Below, piece after piece: positions 43,220 to 56,200 of a stretch of 64,000 nt of DNA; positions within the stretch are counted from its first letter, which is position 1, and every line of letters starts with the position of its first letter. Both the position numbers and the translations under genes were made by a program. The notes under the pieces are model-generated. The model was not told the origin of the DNA. It worked only from the letters and a program-made list of their open reading frames with translations, and did not search any database. The DNA comes from Aporrectodea caliginosa. Lineage: Eukaryota > Annelida > Clitellata > Crassiclitellata > Lumbricidae. The stretch spans positions 1,222,501 to 1,286,500 of the forward strand of contig JACEVL010000469.1 of assembly GCA_020284085.1 (NCBI GenBank), read 5' to 3'.

Positions 43220-44049
43220 TGTACGTATGTATGTATGTTTGTTTGTTTGTACATGTATGTCTTGTAGGCACATTATTACATACATGCATGATTGCTGTGA
43301 GTGTATCTATGTATGTACCAGGCAATTAGCGTCTTTTAACGCCCAGGTCACATCAGTGTCTGATATCATTCGACATAGTTTTTATGGACCGACGTGGCTG
43401 GCGAAGCGATATTTGATGGTTCGTTGCTTTGATGCTATATATCTGCCACTGGTCGAGGCTGATAATTCCAGTTCCACATCCATCCGCAACAGAAGAGGCG
43501 CCTATAACGACCGATTGGTCATGCACAGATAAAGGGATATTATCATTCGAGGAAACGAAAGATGTAAGCCATCCCACTCTCTCCACATGCCCTGACAAAT
43601 TCGAAAACAATGCTTTTTATAGGAACCTAAACTGGGCTAATGTGCCTGTTTGTTTTCGAGAATCGTCAGTAATACCGACAAGTAGACTATCTATTCAAGG
43701 TCTGCTGGCTTTTATGGCTCTATATTTATATACACGTATGCTAATAAGCTTATGTGTGCATGTGTGTATAATGCTAAGTATGTATGCATGTGTTTACGCC
43801 CATCTGTATTTATGTATGTATATATGTGTGTATTAATATGTTTATACTGGAGGTTTTTCGTCGTAAGACGGTTAAACTAACTTCAATGAGGCTATCAGCC
43901 CCCGAGCCGCATGTTGGACAGCACGAAAATATAGTGCTATAGCAGCGCCACCTACCGAAACGAAATGAATCTAATTAGCGTAACAGAAGAAGTTGACATC
44001 ACGACATACTTCACGACATCTTCTATTATATTATTATATGCAGTTACAA

Positions 44050-44150
44050 ATATATATATGTATGCATGTATGTATATATATATATATATGTATATATGTA
44101 CAAATGTATGTATGTATGTATTCATGCATGTATGTATGTATGTATGTATG

Positions 44151-44181
<31 letters not shown>

Positions 44182-44185
44182 TTGT
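44050..44185. repeat. (GTAT)n microsatellite
   Basis: GTAT repeats with AT dinucleotides at the left. Confidence 0.95.
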
Positions 44186-44632
44186 GCACGTGCATATGTT
44201 TGTACATGTATGTATGCATTTGCGTGTCTACGAATGTTTGGTTAAATTAATTGGACTGGTGAGCGAGATCAAAGGAAACGCCGAAATCCATGATACAGAC
44301 ATGTATTCGTCTCATCTTTTTTCTTCTATCTAATTAAGACAATCAATCGCCTGCGTATCTGGACCAACATATAATTGAACCACAACGTGCTCTTCTCTTC
44401 CTCTTCATCATCTTCTTCTTCTGCATCCTCTTATGCAATAACAGCAGCAGCAGCAGCCAATACATCTTCTGCCCGCATCCTGCAGCCTCCCTCATCTCTC
44501 AGTTGCTGCTGCTGGCGGCTGTCCTCTCGACGACTGTCACGTTTTCCTAGTCATTATATCTTCCTCGCTGGAGCAACAATGGATTTATTCTGCTAATAAG
44601 ATATCATTTATGAATACGTAATTACGGACATA

Positions 44633-45612
44633 CAGGGTGGCTCAAAATAAAATGTCCCACCGGATAAAATGCAATTTCTCCGCAACCAATTGAGATTTTT
44701 ATACCAAACTTTCACCATTTACAGAGGAATGATTTTTCAACAATCCAGGAAAATTTTACTAAATAATTTCCATAACTTCAAAAGTTACAGCTGTTTTAAT
44801 ATTCAATTTTATTTTTTCACATTTCCGAAGAAAAATTGACAGTTATTTACAATTTTCAATGTCAAATAAAATCGTCTTTCATTACGAAATCAGAATCTGT
44901 TGAGCAGTTTATCTCAAGGCATGTTCGAAGTGTCCACCCCTAGCTCTCACACAAGCTCGAAGTCTTTTTGTGAAGCTCAGTATGGCCTTGTTGATTGAGT
45001 CCTGCGGCAGCTGATTCCATATTAGCTGCAAGACTTTTTCAGCTCGTCAATGTTCTTCGGCTTCGGATGAAATGTCTTGTAACGTTCAAGCATAGCTCCC
45101 CAGACGTGATAATCAAGAGGGCTAAGGTCTGGAGAGTTTGGTGGCTATTCATCTTTGCCAATGAATTCACTGCAGTTGTTGGCAATGAAGCCTTGAGCCA
45201 ACCTTGCCGTGTGAGCAGGCGCACCGTCAGTAAAAGATTAACAAATTGAGCGCTTAATATTATTTTAAAATATCTGCAATTATTAACTGTTTGCTTCATA
45301 AATTCTTTCTTTACAACTTGTAATGAAGTCATATGACGTCATGATTATTTGGGTGTTACAAAACAATTTCTCTGTGAAAAAATCTTAAAGAAATAACCAT
45401 TATTGGACCGTTCATCTGCGGAAATTTGAAAAAATTGAATTTAATATTAAAACAGCTGTAACTTTTTAAGTTATGGAAATTATTTAGTAAAATGTTCATG
45501 TATTGTTGGAAAATCATTCCTCTGTAAATGGTGAAAGTTTGGTATAAAAATCTCAATTGGTTCGGAGAAATTGCATTTTATCCGGTGGGACATTTTATTT
45601 TGAGCCACCCTG
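44633..45612. mobile_element. Mariner-type element with 195-bp terminal inverted repeats
   Basis: A 980-bp element begins CAGGGTGGCTCAAAATAAAA and ends with its inverse, flanked by TA on both sides (44631-44632 and 45613-45614). The left 44633-44827 and right 45418-45612 arms are inverted copies of equal length with scattered differences. The interior is only 590 bp and holds part of a transposase, so the element is an internally deleted, immobile derivative. Confidence 0.93.
44909..45237 (-). pseudogene. Tc1/mariner transposase C-terminal remnant
   Basis: The reverse strand encodes DGAPAHTARLAQGFIANN, a stop at 45145-45147 where the family has Trp, then PPNSPDLSPLDYHVWGAM and NIDELKK. A frameshift near 45034 precedes LQLIWNQLPQDSINKAIL, and the frame ends at 44909. 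These are the second and third catalytic-Asp motifs. From the Asp of DGAP to that of LDY there are 37 residues, consistent with a DD37D-type family. The N-terminal helix-turn-helix region and first Asp are deleted. Confidence 0.88.
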
Positions 45613-45824
45613 TACATCAGATATCGTTCGTAAATAACATGTCGGTATATGAATACACAAGTACTTAGAACAGACTAAGCATATATATATACTGTGCCTA
45701 TCAATAATCATACATAAATATATGTATATATATAGGTATACATTATAAATAACATCAAACTTAATTTTAAAACCAGTTTATTTTGTGCTGCGTCTCTGAT
45801 TCTGAAATGTCTCGCTGCCTGTAT

Positions 45825-46255
45825 GTATGTTATCCTATGTGAACGCGTGCATGTCATGTCTGTCAGTCGTTATATGTGTGTATGTATGTATGTGTGTGTA
45901 TGTATGTATGTATGTACATGTATGTATGTATATGTATATATGTATATGTATGTTTGTGTGTATGTATGTATGTATGTATGTATGTATGTATGTATGTATG
46001 TATGTATGTATGTATGTATGTATGTGTATGTATATGTATGTATGTATGTACACGTGCATGTGTGTATTTGTGTTTATGTATCTTTTTATGTATATGTGTG
46101 TATATGTGTATATGTATGTATATAATGTCTGTCTGCATATATGTATGTATGTATGTATGCGTGCATGCATGTATGTCTTTATATAAGTCCGCATGTATAT
46201 ATGTCTGCATGTATAATTATATGTCTGCAGGTATATATGTATGTGTGTGTGTTTG
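45825..46255. repeat. (GTAT)n microsatellite
   Basis: About 430 bp of GTAT repeats with variants. 46256-47216 separates it from the satellite and holds only a weak dispersed-repeat fragment at 46769-46852. Confidence 0.96.
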
Positions 46256-46768
46256 TGTCTTTGTATGTCTTTCTAGGCCCAGCTATGGTCATTTCTCTAG
46301 TGACAGTTAACAAAGTTTTCTTTTTGAGATTTCATACGGGCCTAGATAAATGGCTGATCCAACTGCATTAGATATCGTTTTGTCCTTAGCGGCAAAAACT
46401 AAATTTCTTTGCAAACCCATCAGCATGAAAAATTGATCTTTTTGTTTTTGTCTTCTCTCTCCAGAGGCGTTTTTGACAACAGCTCAATAGATAGACAGTT
46501 GCATAGATCGATAGTTCAATAACCGAAGAGCGATATGTGGTTGGACGCAGATGACGAAAGAGAGAAAACCTCACGGGAAGAGCGAGATAGGGATGAAGTT
46601 TGAAGTAGGCTATCCTTTGGGAAAATGTAGGCGGTGTTTTGTATGAAATGGATATATTGTTTTGTACCAGCGGGGAAATAACTTTTGGCGACAACTAAAT
46701 GGGATATTTATCTTATAAGTGGTTGAACAATCAGTGGGGAAAACGTAGGAAGAACAATTTATTTTAGA

Positions 46769-46852
46769 TCGTAATCGTAAACTTCCGATTTCTAAAGCGC
46801 TACCCTAAAGACTAAAGCTAAGTGCAAAGCATCAGCTAATTCAGGAGTTAAG
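46769..46852. repeat. Weak copy of the TCTAAAGCGC dispersed repeat
   Basis: CGTAATCGTAAACTTCCGAT, TCTAAAGCGC and CATCAGCTAATTCAGGAG resemble 3459-3537 and 37103-37172. Confidence 0.45.
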
Positions 46853-47216
46853 TCAACTTTCGTATAGGTTTGATACAAATCCTTTAACTAGTTGAACGGT
46901 GAGGTTTAAAGATATTATTTTCAATAAAATCAGTAAAATATTTCTACGACCTCAGATTTAGCCTACACTAGAAAACCATTAGTCTCGTGGAACAAGGCAA
47001 ATTGTTCAATAACGTATTTCTGTCGCATCTAGCTGTCCTGTCAACTTTATTCAATTCTGCATACCAAAGACATAGCATGTAAACCAATCTTAATATTTTA
47101 TAGTTATCGCCTAGCCTCAAACTCGCCACTAACTAACTCATGTTAGAGATCTCTCCGCAATTCTTTTACTCACAAATGAAATCAATTCTCTTTCACAAAT
47201 CCTGTCCTGATTCAAA

Positions 47217-50200
47217 TGAGTTATTGATGAAAAGAGTTATTGAAAAGAGTTATTGAAAAGAGTTATTGAAAAGAGTTATTGAAGTTATTGAAAAGAGTTA
47301 TTGAAAAGAGTTATTGAAAAGAGTTATTGAAAAGAGTTATTGAAAAGAGTTATTGAAAAGAGTTAGTTATTGAAAGAGTTATTGAAAAGAGTTATTGAAA
47401 AGAGTTATTGAAAAAAGAGTTATTGAAAAGAGTTATTGAAAAAAAGAGTTATTGAAAAGAGTTATTGAAAAGAGTTATTGAAAAGAGTTATTGAAAAGAG
47501 TTATTGAAAAGAGTTATTGAAAAGAGTTATTGAAAAGAGTTATTGAAAAGAGTTATTGAAAAGAGTTATTGAAAAAGAGTTATTGAAAAGAGTTATTGAA
47601 AAGAGTTATTGAAAAGAGTTATTGAAAAGAGTTATTGAAAAGAGTTATTGAAAAGAGTTATTGAAAAGAGTTATTGAAAAGAGTTATTGAAAAGAGTTAT
47701 TGAAAAGAGTTATTGAAAAGAGTTATTGAAAAGAGTTATTGAAAAGAGTTATTGAAAAGAGTTATTGAAAAGAGTTATTGAAAAGAGTTATTGAAAAAAT
47801 TGAAAAGTTATTGAAAAGAGTTATTGAAAAGAGTTATTGAAAAGAGTTATTGAAAAGAGTTATTGAAAAGAGTTATTGAAAAGAGTTATTGAAAGAGTTA
47901 TTGAAAAGAGTTATTGAAAAGAGTTATTGAAAAAGAGTTATTGAAAAGAGTTATTGAAAAGAGTTATTGAAAGAGTTATTGAAAAGAGTTATTGAAAAGA
48001 GTTATTGAAAAGAGTTATTGAAAAGAGTTATTGAAAAGAGTTATTGAAAAGAGTTATTGAAAAGAGTTATTGAAAAGAGTTATTGAAAAGAGTTATTGAA
48101 AAGAGTTATTGAAAAGAGTTATTGAAAGAGTTATTGAAAAGAGTTATTGAAAAGAGTTATTGAAAAGAGTTATTGAAAAGAGTTATTGAAAAGAGTTATT
48201 GAAAAGAGTTATTGAAAAGAGTTATTGAAAAGAGTTATTGAAAAGTTATTGAAAAGAGTTATTGAAAAGAGTTATTGAAAAGAGTTATTGAAAAGAGTTA
48301 TTGAAAAGAGTTATTGAAAAGAGTTATTGAAAAGAGTTATTGAAAAGAGTTATTGAAAAGAGTTATTGAAAAGAGTTATTGAAAAGAGTTATTGAAAAGA
48401 GTTATTGAAAAGAGTTATTGAAAAGAGTTATTGAAAAGAGTTATTGAAAAGAGTTATTGAAAGAGTTATTGAAAAGAGTTATTGAAAAGAGTTATTGAAA
48501 AGAGTTATTGAAAAGAGTTATTGAAAAGAGTTATTGAAAAGAGTTATTGAAAAGAGTTATTGAAAATTGAGTTATTGAAAAGAGTTATTGAAAAGAGTTA
48601 TTGAAAAGAGTTATTGAAAAGAGTTATTGAAAAGAGTTATTGAAAAGAGTTATTGAAAAGAGTTATTGAAAAGAGTTATTGAAAAGAGTTATTGAAAAGA
48701 GTTATTGAAAAGAGTTATTGAAAAGAGTTATTGAAAAGAGTTATTGAAAAGAGTTATTGAAAAGAGTTATTGAAAAGAGTTATTGAAAAGAGTTATTGAA
48801 AAGAGTTATTGAAAAGAGTTATTGAAAAGAGTTATTGAAAAAGAGTTATTGAAAAGAGTTATTGAAAAGAGTTATTGAAAAGAGTTATTGAAAAGAGTTA
48901 TTGAAAAGAGTTATTGAAAAGAGTTATTGAAAAGAGTTATTGAAAAGAGTTATTGAAAAGAGTTATTGAAAAGAGTTATTGAAAAGAGTTATTGAAAAGA
49001 GTTATTGAAAAGAGTTATTGAAAAGAGTTATTGAAAAGAGTTATTGAAAAGAGTTATTGAAAAGAGTTATTGAAAAGAGTTATTGAAAAGAGTTATTGAA
49101 AAGAGTTATTGAAAAGAGTTATTGAAAAGAGTTATTGAAAAGAGTTATTGAAAAGAGTTATTGAAAAGAGTTATTGAAAAGAGTTATTGAAAAGAGTTAT
49201 TGAAAAGAGTTATTGAAAAGAGTTATTGAAAAGAGTTATTGAAAAGAGTTATTGAAAAGAGTTATTGAAAAGAGTTATTGAAAAGAGTTATTGAAAAGAG
49301 TTATTGAAAAGAGTTATTGAAAAGAGTTATTGAAAAGAGTTATTGAAAAGAGTTATTGAAAAAGAGTTATTGAAAAGAGTTATTGAAAAGAGTTATTGAA
49401 AAGAGTTATTGAAAAGAGTTATTGAAAAGAGTTATTGAAAAGAGTTATTGAAAAGAGTTATTGAAAAGAGTTATTGAAAAGAGTTATTGAAAAGAGTTAT
49501 TGAAAAGAGTTATTGAAAAGAGTTAGTTATTGAAAAGAGTTATTGAAAAGAGTTATTGAAAAGAGTTATTGAAAAGAGTTATTGAAAAGAGTTATTGAAA
49601 AGAGTTATTGAAAAGAGTTATTGAAAAGAGTTATTGAAAAGAGTTATTGAAAAGAGTTATTGAAAAGAGTTATTGAAAAGAGTTATTGAAAAGAGTTATT
49701 GAAAAGAGTTATTGAAAAGAGTTATTGAAAAGAGTTATTGAAAAGAGTTATTGAAAAGAGTTATTGAAAAGAGTTATTGAAAAGAGTTATTGAAAAGAGT
49801 TATTGAAAAGAGTTATTGAAAAGAGTTATTGAAAAGAGTTATTGAAAAGAGTTATTGAAAAGAGTTATTGAAAAGAGTTATTGAAAAGAGTTATTGAAAA
49901 GAGTTATTGAAAAGAGTTATTGAAAAGAGTTATTGAAAAGAGTTATTGAAAAGAGTTATTGAAAAGAGTTATTGAAAAGAGTTATTGAAAAGAGTTATTG
50001 AAAAGAGTTATTGAAAAGAGTTATTGAAAAGAGTTATTGAAAAGAGTTATTGAAAAGAGTTAGTTATTGAAAAGAGTTATTGAAAAGAGTTATTGAAAAG
50101 AGTTATTGAAAAGAGTTATTGAAAAGAGTTATTGAAAAGAGTTATTGAAAAGAGTTATTGAAAAGAGTTATTGAAAAGAGTTATTGAAAAGAGTTATTGA

Positions 50201-53200
50201 AAAGAGTTATTGAAAAGAGTTATTGAAAAGAGTTATTGAAAAGAGTTATTGAAAAGAGTTATTGAAAAGAGTTATTGAAAAGAGTTATTGAAAAGAGTTA
50301 TTGAAAAGAGTTATTGAAAAGAGTTATTGAAAAGAGTTATTGAAAAGAGTTATTGAAAAGAGTTATTGAAAAGAGTTATTGAAAAGAGTTATTGAAAAGA
50401 GTTATTGAAAAGAGTTATTGAAAAGAGTTATTGAAAAGAGTTATTGAAAAGAGTTATTGAAAAGAGTTATTGAAAAGAGTTATTGAAAAGAGTTATTGAA
50501 AAGAGTTATTGAAAAGAGTTATTGAAAAGAGTTATTGAAAAGAGTTATTGAAAAGAGTTATTGAAAAGAGTTATTGAAAAGAGTTATTGAAAAGAGTTAT
50601 TGAAAAGAGTTATTGAAAAGAGTTATTGAAAAGAGTTATTGAAAAAGAGTTATTGAAAAGAGTTATTGAAAAGAGTTATTGAAAAGAGTTATTGAAAAGA
50701 GTTATTGAAAAGAGTTATTGAAAAGAGTTATTGAAAAGAGTTATTGAAAAGAGTTATTGAAAAGAGTTATTGAAAAGAGTTATTGAAAAGAGTTATTGAA
50801 AAGAGTTATTGAAAAGAGTTATTGAAAAGAGTTATTGAAAAGAGTTATTGAAAAGAGTTATTGAAAAGAGTTATTGAAAAGAGTTATTGAAAAGAGTTAT
50901 TGAAAAGAGTTATTGAAAAGAGTTATTGAAAAGAGTTATTGAAAAGAGTTATTGAAAAGAGTTATTGAAAAGAGTTATTGAAAAGAGTTATTGAAAAGAG
51001 TTATTGAAAAGAGTTATTGAAAAGAGTTATTGAAAAGAGTTATTGAAAAGAGTTATTGAAAAGAGTTATTGAAAAGAGTTATTGAAAAGAGTTATTGAAA
51101 AGAGTTATTGAAAAGAGTTATTGAAAAGAGTTATTGAAAAGAGTTATTGAAAAGAGTTATTGAAAAGAGTTATTGAAAAGAGTTATTGAAAAAGTTATTG
51201 AAAAGAGTTATTGAAAAAGTTATTGAAATTGTTAAAAGAGTTATTGAAAAGAGTTATTGAAAAGAGTTATTGAAAAGAGTTATTGAAAAGAGTTATTGAA
51301 AAGAGTTATTGAAAAGAGTTATTGAAAAGAGTTATTGAAAAGAGTTATTGAAAAGAGTTATTGAAAAGAGTTATTGAAAAGAGTTATTGAAAAGAGTTAT
51401 TGAAAAGAGTTATTGAAAAGAGTTATTGAAAAGAGTTATTGAAAAGAGTTATTGAAAAGAGTTATTGAAAAGAGTTATTGAAAAGAGTTATTGAAAAGAG
51501 TTATTGAAAAGAGTTATTGAAAAGAGTTATTGAAAAGAGTTATTGAAAAGAGTTATTGAAAAGAGTTATTGAAAAGAGTTATTGAAAAGAGTTATTGAAA
51601 AGAGTTATTGAAAAGAGTTATTGAAAAGAGTTATTGAAAAGAGTTATTGAAAAAGTTAGTTATTGAAAAGAGTTATTGAAAAGAGTTATTGAAAAGAGTT
51701 ATTGAAAAGAGTTATTGAAAAGAGTTATTGAAAAGAGTTATTGAAAAGAGTTATTGAAAAGAGTTATTGAAAAAAAGAGTTATTGAAAAGAGTTATTGAA
51801 AAGAGTTATTGAAAAGAGTTATTGAAAAGAGTTATTGAAAAGAGTTATTGAAAAGAGTTATTGAAAAGAGTTATTGAAAAGAGTTATTGAAAAGAGTTAT
51901 TGAAAAGAGTTATTGAAAAGAGTTATTGAAAAGAGTTATTGAAAAGAGTTATTGAAAAGAGTTATTGAAAAGAGTTATTGAAAAGAGTTATTGAAAAGAG
52001 TTATTGAAAAGAGTTATTGAAAAGAGTTATTGAAAAGAGTTATTGAAAAGAGTTATTGAAAAGAGTTATTGAAAAGAGTTATTGAAAAGAGTTATTGAAA
52101 AGAGTTATTGAAAAGAGTTATTGAAAAGAGTTATTGAAAAGAGTTATTGAAAAGAGTTATTGAAAAGAGTTATTGAAAAGAGTTATTGAAAAGAGTTATT
52201 GAAAAGAGTTATTGAAAAGAGTTATTGAAAAGAGTTATTGAAAAGAGTTATTGAAAAGAGTTATTGAAAAGAGTTATTGAAAAGAGTTATTGAAAAGAGT
52301 TATTGAAAAGAGTTATTGAAAAGAGTTATTGAAAAGAGTTATTGAAAAGAGTTATTGAAAAGAGTTATTGAAAAGAGTTATTGAAAAGAGTTATTGAAAA
52401 GAGTTATTGAAAAGAGTTATTGAAAAGAGTTATTGAAAAGAGTTATTGAAAAGAGTTATTGAAAAGAGTTATTGAAAAGAGTTATTGAAAAGAGTTATTG
52501 AAAAGAGTTATTGAAAGAGTTATTGAAAAGAGTTATTGAAAAGAGTTATTGAAAAGAGTTATTGAAAAGAGTTATTGAAAAGAGTTATTGAAAAGAGTTA
52601 TTGAAAAGAGTTATTGAAAAAAAGAGTTATTGAAAAGAGTTATTGAAAAGAGTTATTGAAAAGAGTTATTGAAAAGAGTTATTGAAAAGAGTTATTGAAA
52701 AGAGTTATTGAAAAGAGTTATTGAAAAAGTTATTGAAAAGAGTTATTGAAAAGAGTTATTGAAAAGAGTTATTAGTTATTGAAAAGAGTTATTGAAAAGA
52801 GTTATTGAAAAGAGTTATTGAAAAGAGTTATTGAAAAGAGTTATTGAAAAGAGTTATTGAAAAGAGTTATTGAAAAGAGTTATTGAAAAGAGTTATTGAA
52901 AAGAGTTATTGAAAAGAGTTATTGAAAAGAGTTATTGAAAAGAGTTATTGAAAAGAGTTATTGAAAAGAGTTATTGAAAAGAGTTATTGAAAAGAGTTAT
53001 TGAAAAGAGTTATTGAAAAGAGTTATTGAAAAGAGTTATTGAAAAGAGTTATTGAAAAGAGTTATTGAAAAGAGTTATTGAAAAGAGTTATTGAAAAGAG
53101 TTATTGAAAAGAGTTATTGAAAAGAGTTATTGAAAAGAGTTATTGAAAAAGTTATTGAAAAGAGTTATTGAAAAGAGTTATTGAAAAGAGTTATTGAAAA

Positions 53201-56200
53201 GAGTTATTGAAAAGAGTTATTGAAAAGAGTTATTGAAAAGAGTTATTGAAAAGAGTTATTGAAAAGAGTTGAAATTGAAAAGAGTTATTGAAAAGAGTTA
53301 TTGAAAAGAGTTATTGAAAAGAGTTATTGAAAAGAGTTATTGAAAAGAGTTATTGAAAAGAGTTATTGAAAAGAGTTATTATTGAAAAGAGTTATTGAAA
53401 AGAGTTATTGAAAAGAGTTATTGAAAAGAGTTATTGAAAAGAGTTATTGAAAAGAGTTATTGAAAAGAGTTATTGAAAAGAGTTATTGAAAAGAGTTATT
53501 GAAAAGAGTTATTGAAAAGAGTTATTGAAAAGAGTTATTGAAAAGAGTTATTGAAAAGAGTTATTGAAAAGAGTTATTGAAAAGAGTTATTGAAAAGAGT
53601 TATTGAAAAGAGTTATTGAAAAGAGTTATTGAAAAGAGTTATTGAAAAGAGTTATTGAAAAGAGTTATTGAAAAGAGTTATTGAAAAGAGTTATTGAAAA
53701 GAGTTATTGAAAAGAGTTATTGAAAAGAGTTATTGAAATTAGTTATTGAAAGAGTTATTGAAAAGAGTTATTGAAAAGAGTTATTAAAAAGAGTTATTGA
53801 AAAGAGTTATTGAAATGTGAAAAGAGTTATTGAAAAGAGTTATTGAAAAAAATTATTGAAAAGAGTTCTTGAAAGGAGTTATTGAAAGGAGTTATTGAAA
53901 GGAGTTATTGAAAGAGTTATTGAAAAGAATTATTGAAAAGAGTTATTGAAAAGAGTTATTGGAAGAGAGTTATTGAAAAGTATTATTGAAAAGCGGTATT
54001 GAAAACAGTTATTGAAAACAGTTATTGAAAAGAGCTATTGAAAAGAGTAATTGAAAACAGTTATTGGAAACAGTTAATACAGTTATTGAGAAGAGTTAAT
54101 GAAAAGAGTTATTAAGAAAACAGTTATTGAAAAGAGTTATGGAAAACAGTTATTGAAAACAGTTATTGATAACAGTTACTGAAGATAGTTACCGATGATG
54201 AAAAGAGTTATTGAAATAAGTTATTGAAAAGTGTTATTGAATTGAGTTATTGAAAATAGTTAATATGAAAAAAGCTAATGAAAAGAGTTAATGAAAACAT
54301 TCAATGAAAACAGTTATTATTGAAAACAGTTAATGAAAACAGTTAATGAAAACAGTTTTTTGACAAGAGTTAATAAAAGCAGTTATTGAAAACAGATGAT
54401 GAAAAGAGTCAATGAAAGAGTTATTGAAAACAGTTATTGAAAACAGTTATTGAAAACAGATAATGAAAATATTTATTGAAAATAGTTATTGAAAGAGGAG
54501 TTATAGAAAAGAGTTGATGAGAAGGAGTTGATGAAAGGAGTTATTGAAAGAGAGTTGATGAAAGGAGTTATTGAAGAAAACAGTTATTGAAAAGAGTTAT
54601 TGAAAACAACTTTTGAAAACAGTTATTTAAAACAGTTGTTAAACATTTATTGAAAACAGTTATTTAAAACAGTTACTGAAAGTGAGTTATTGAAAAGAGT
54701 TTTTAAAAAGAGTTAATGAAAAGAGTTGATGAAAGGAGTTGTTGAAAAGAGTTGATGAAAACAGTTATTGACAACAGTTATTTAAAAGAGTTATTGAAAA
54801 AGAGTTTTTGGAAAGAGTTATTGAAAACAGTTATTGAATACAGCAATAAAAGAGTGAGTTATTGAAAAAGGATTATTAGAAAACAGTTATTGAAAATAGT
54901 TATTGAAAGGAGTTAATGAAAAGAGTTATTGAAAAGAGTTATTGAAAGAAAGAGTTATTGAAAATAGTTATTAAAAGAAGTTATTGAAAAGAGTTATTGG
55001 AAAGAGTTATTGAAAGAAGTCATTGAAAAGAGTTATGAAAAACAGTTATTGAAAACAGTTATTAAAAAGGGATTGATGAAAAAGAGTTGTTGAAAAAGAG
55101 TTATTGAAAAGAAGAGTTATTGAAAACAGTTATTGAAAACAGTGATTGAAAACAGATATTGAAAGAAAACAGTTATTGAAACAGTTAATGAAAACAGTTA
55201 TTGAAAAGTGCTATTGAAAAGAGTTGATGAAAAAGAGTTATTGAAAATAGTTATTGAAAAGAGTCATTGAAAAGAGTTATTGAAAAGAGTTATCGAAAAG
55301 AGTTATTGAAAAGAGTTATTTGGAAAGAGTTATGGAAAGGAGTTATTGAAAAGAGTTATTGAAAAGGCGTTATTGAAAAGAGCTATTGAATTCAGTTATT
55401 GAATACAGCGATTGAAAAGCCGTTATTGAAAAGAGTTATTGAAAAGGGTTATTGAAATGAGTTAATGAAAATAGTTATTGAAAAGAGCTATTGAAACGAG
55501 TTATTGAAAAAAGTCATTGAAAACAGTTATTGAAAAGAGTTATTTGAAAAGGGTTATTGAAAAGAGTTATTTGAAGGAGTTATTAAAAAGAGTTATTGAA
55601 AGAGTTATTGAAAACAGTTACGGAAACGAGTTTATTGAAAACAGTTATTGAAAAAAGTTATTGAAAACAGTTATTGAAAAGGTTATTGAAAAGAGTTGGC
55701 TTGGAAAGAGTTATTGAAAAGAGTTACGCTGAAAAGAGTTATTGAAAAGAGTTATTGAAAAAGAGTTATTGAAAAGAGTTATTGAAAACATTTCTTTGGA
55801 AACAGTTATTGAAAACAGTTAATGAAACAGTTATTGAAAAGAGTTATTGAAAAGAGTTGATGAAAGAGTTATTGAAAAAGAAGATTGATGCGAGCTTATT
55901 TGAAAATAGTCATTGAAAAAGAGTTATTACGAAATGTTATTGAAAAGGAGTTGAATTGAAAACAGTTAGTAAGTGATGAGAGTTATTGAAAGAGTTGTTA
56001 TTGAAAAGAGTTATTGAGTGAGTTATTAGAAAAGAGTTATTGAATACAGCTATTGAAAAGAGTTATTGAAAAGAGTTGTTGAAAATAGTGAAAAGAGTTA
56101 ATGAAAAGGAGTTATTGAAAAGAGTTACGGAAAAAGAGTTATTGAAAAGAGTTATTGAAAGGAGTTGCTGAAAAGAGCTCCATTGAAAACAGTTATTGAA

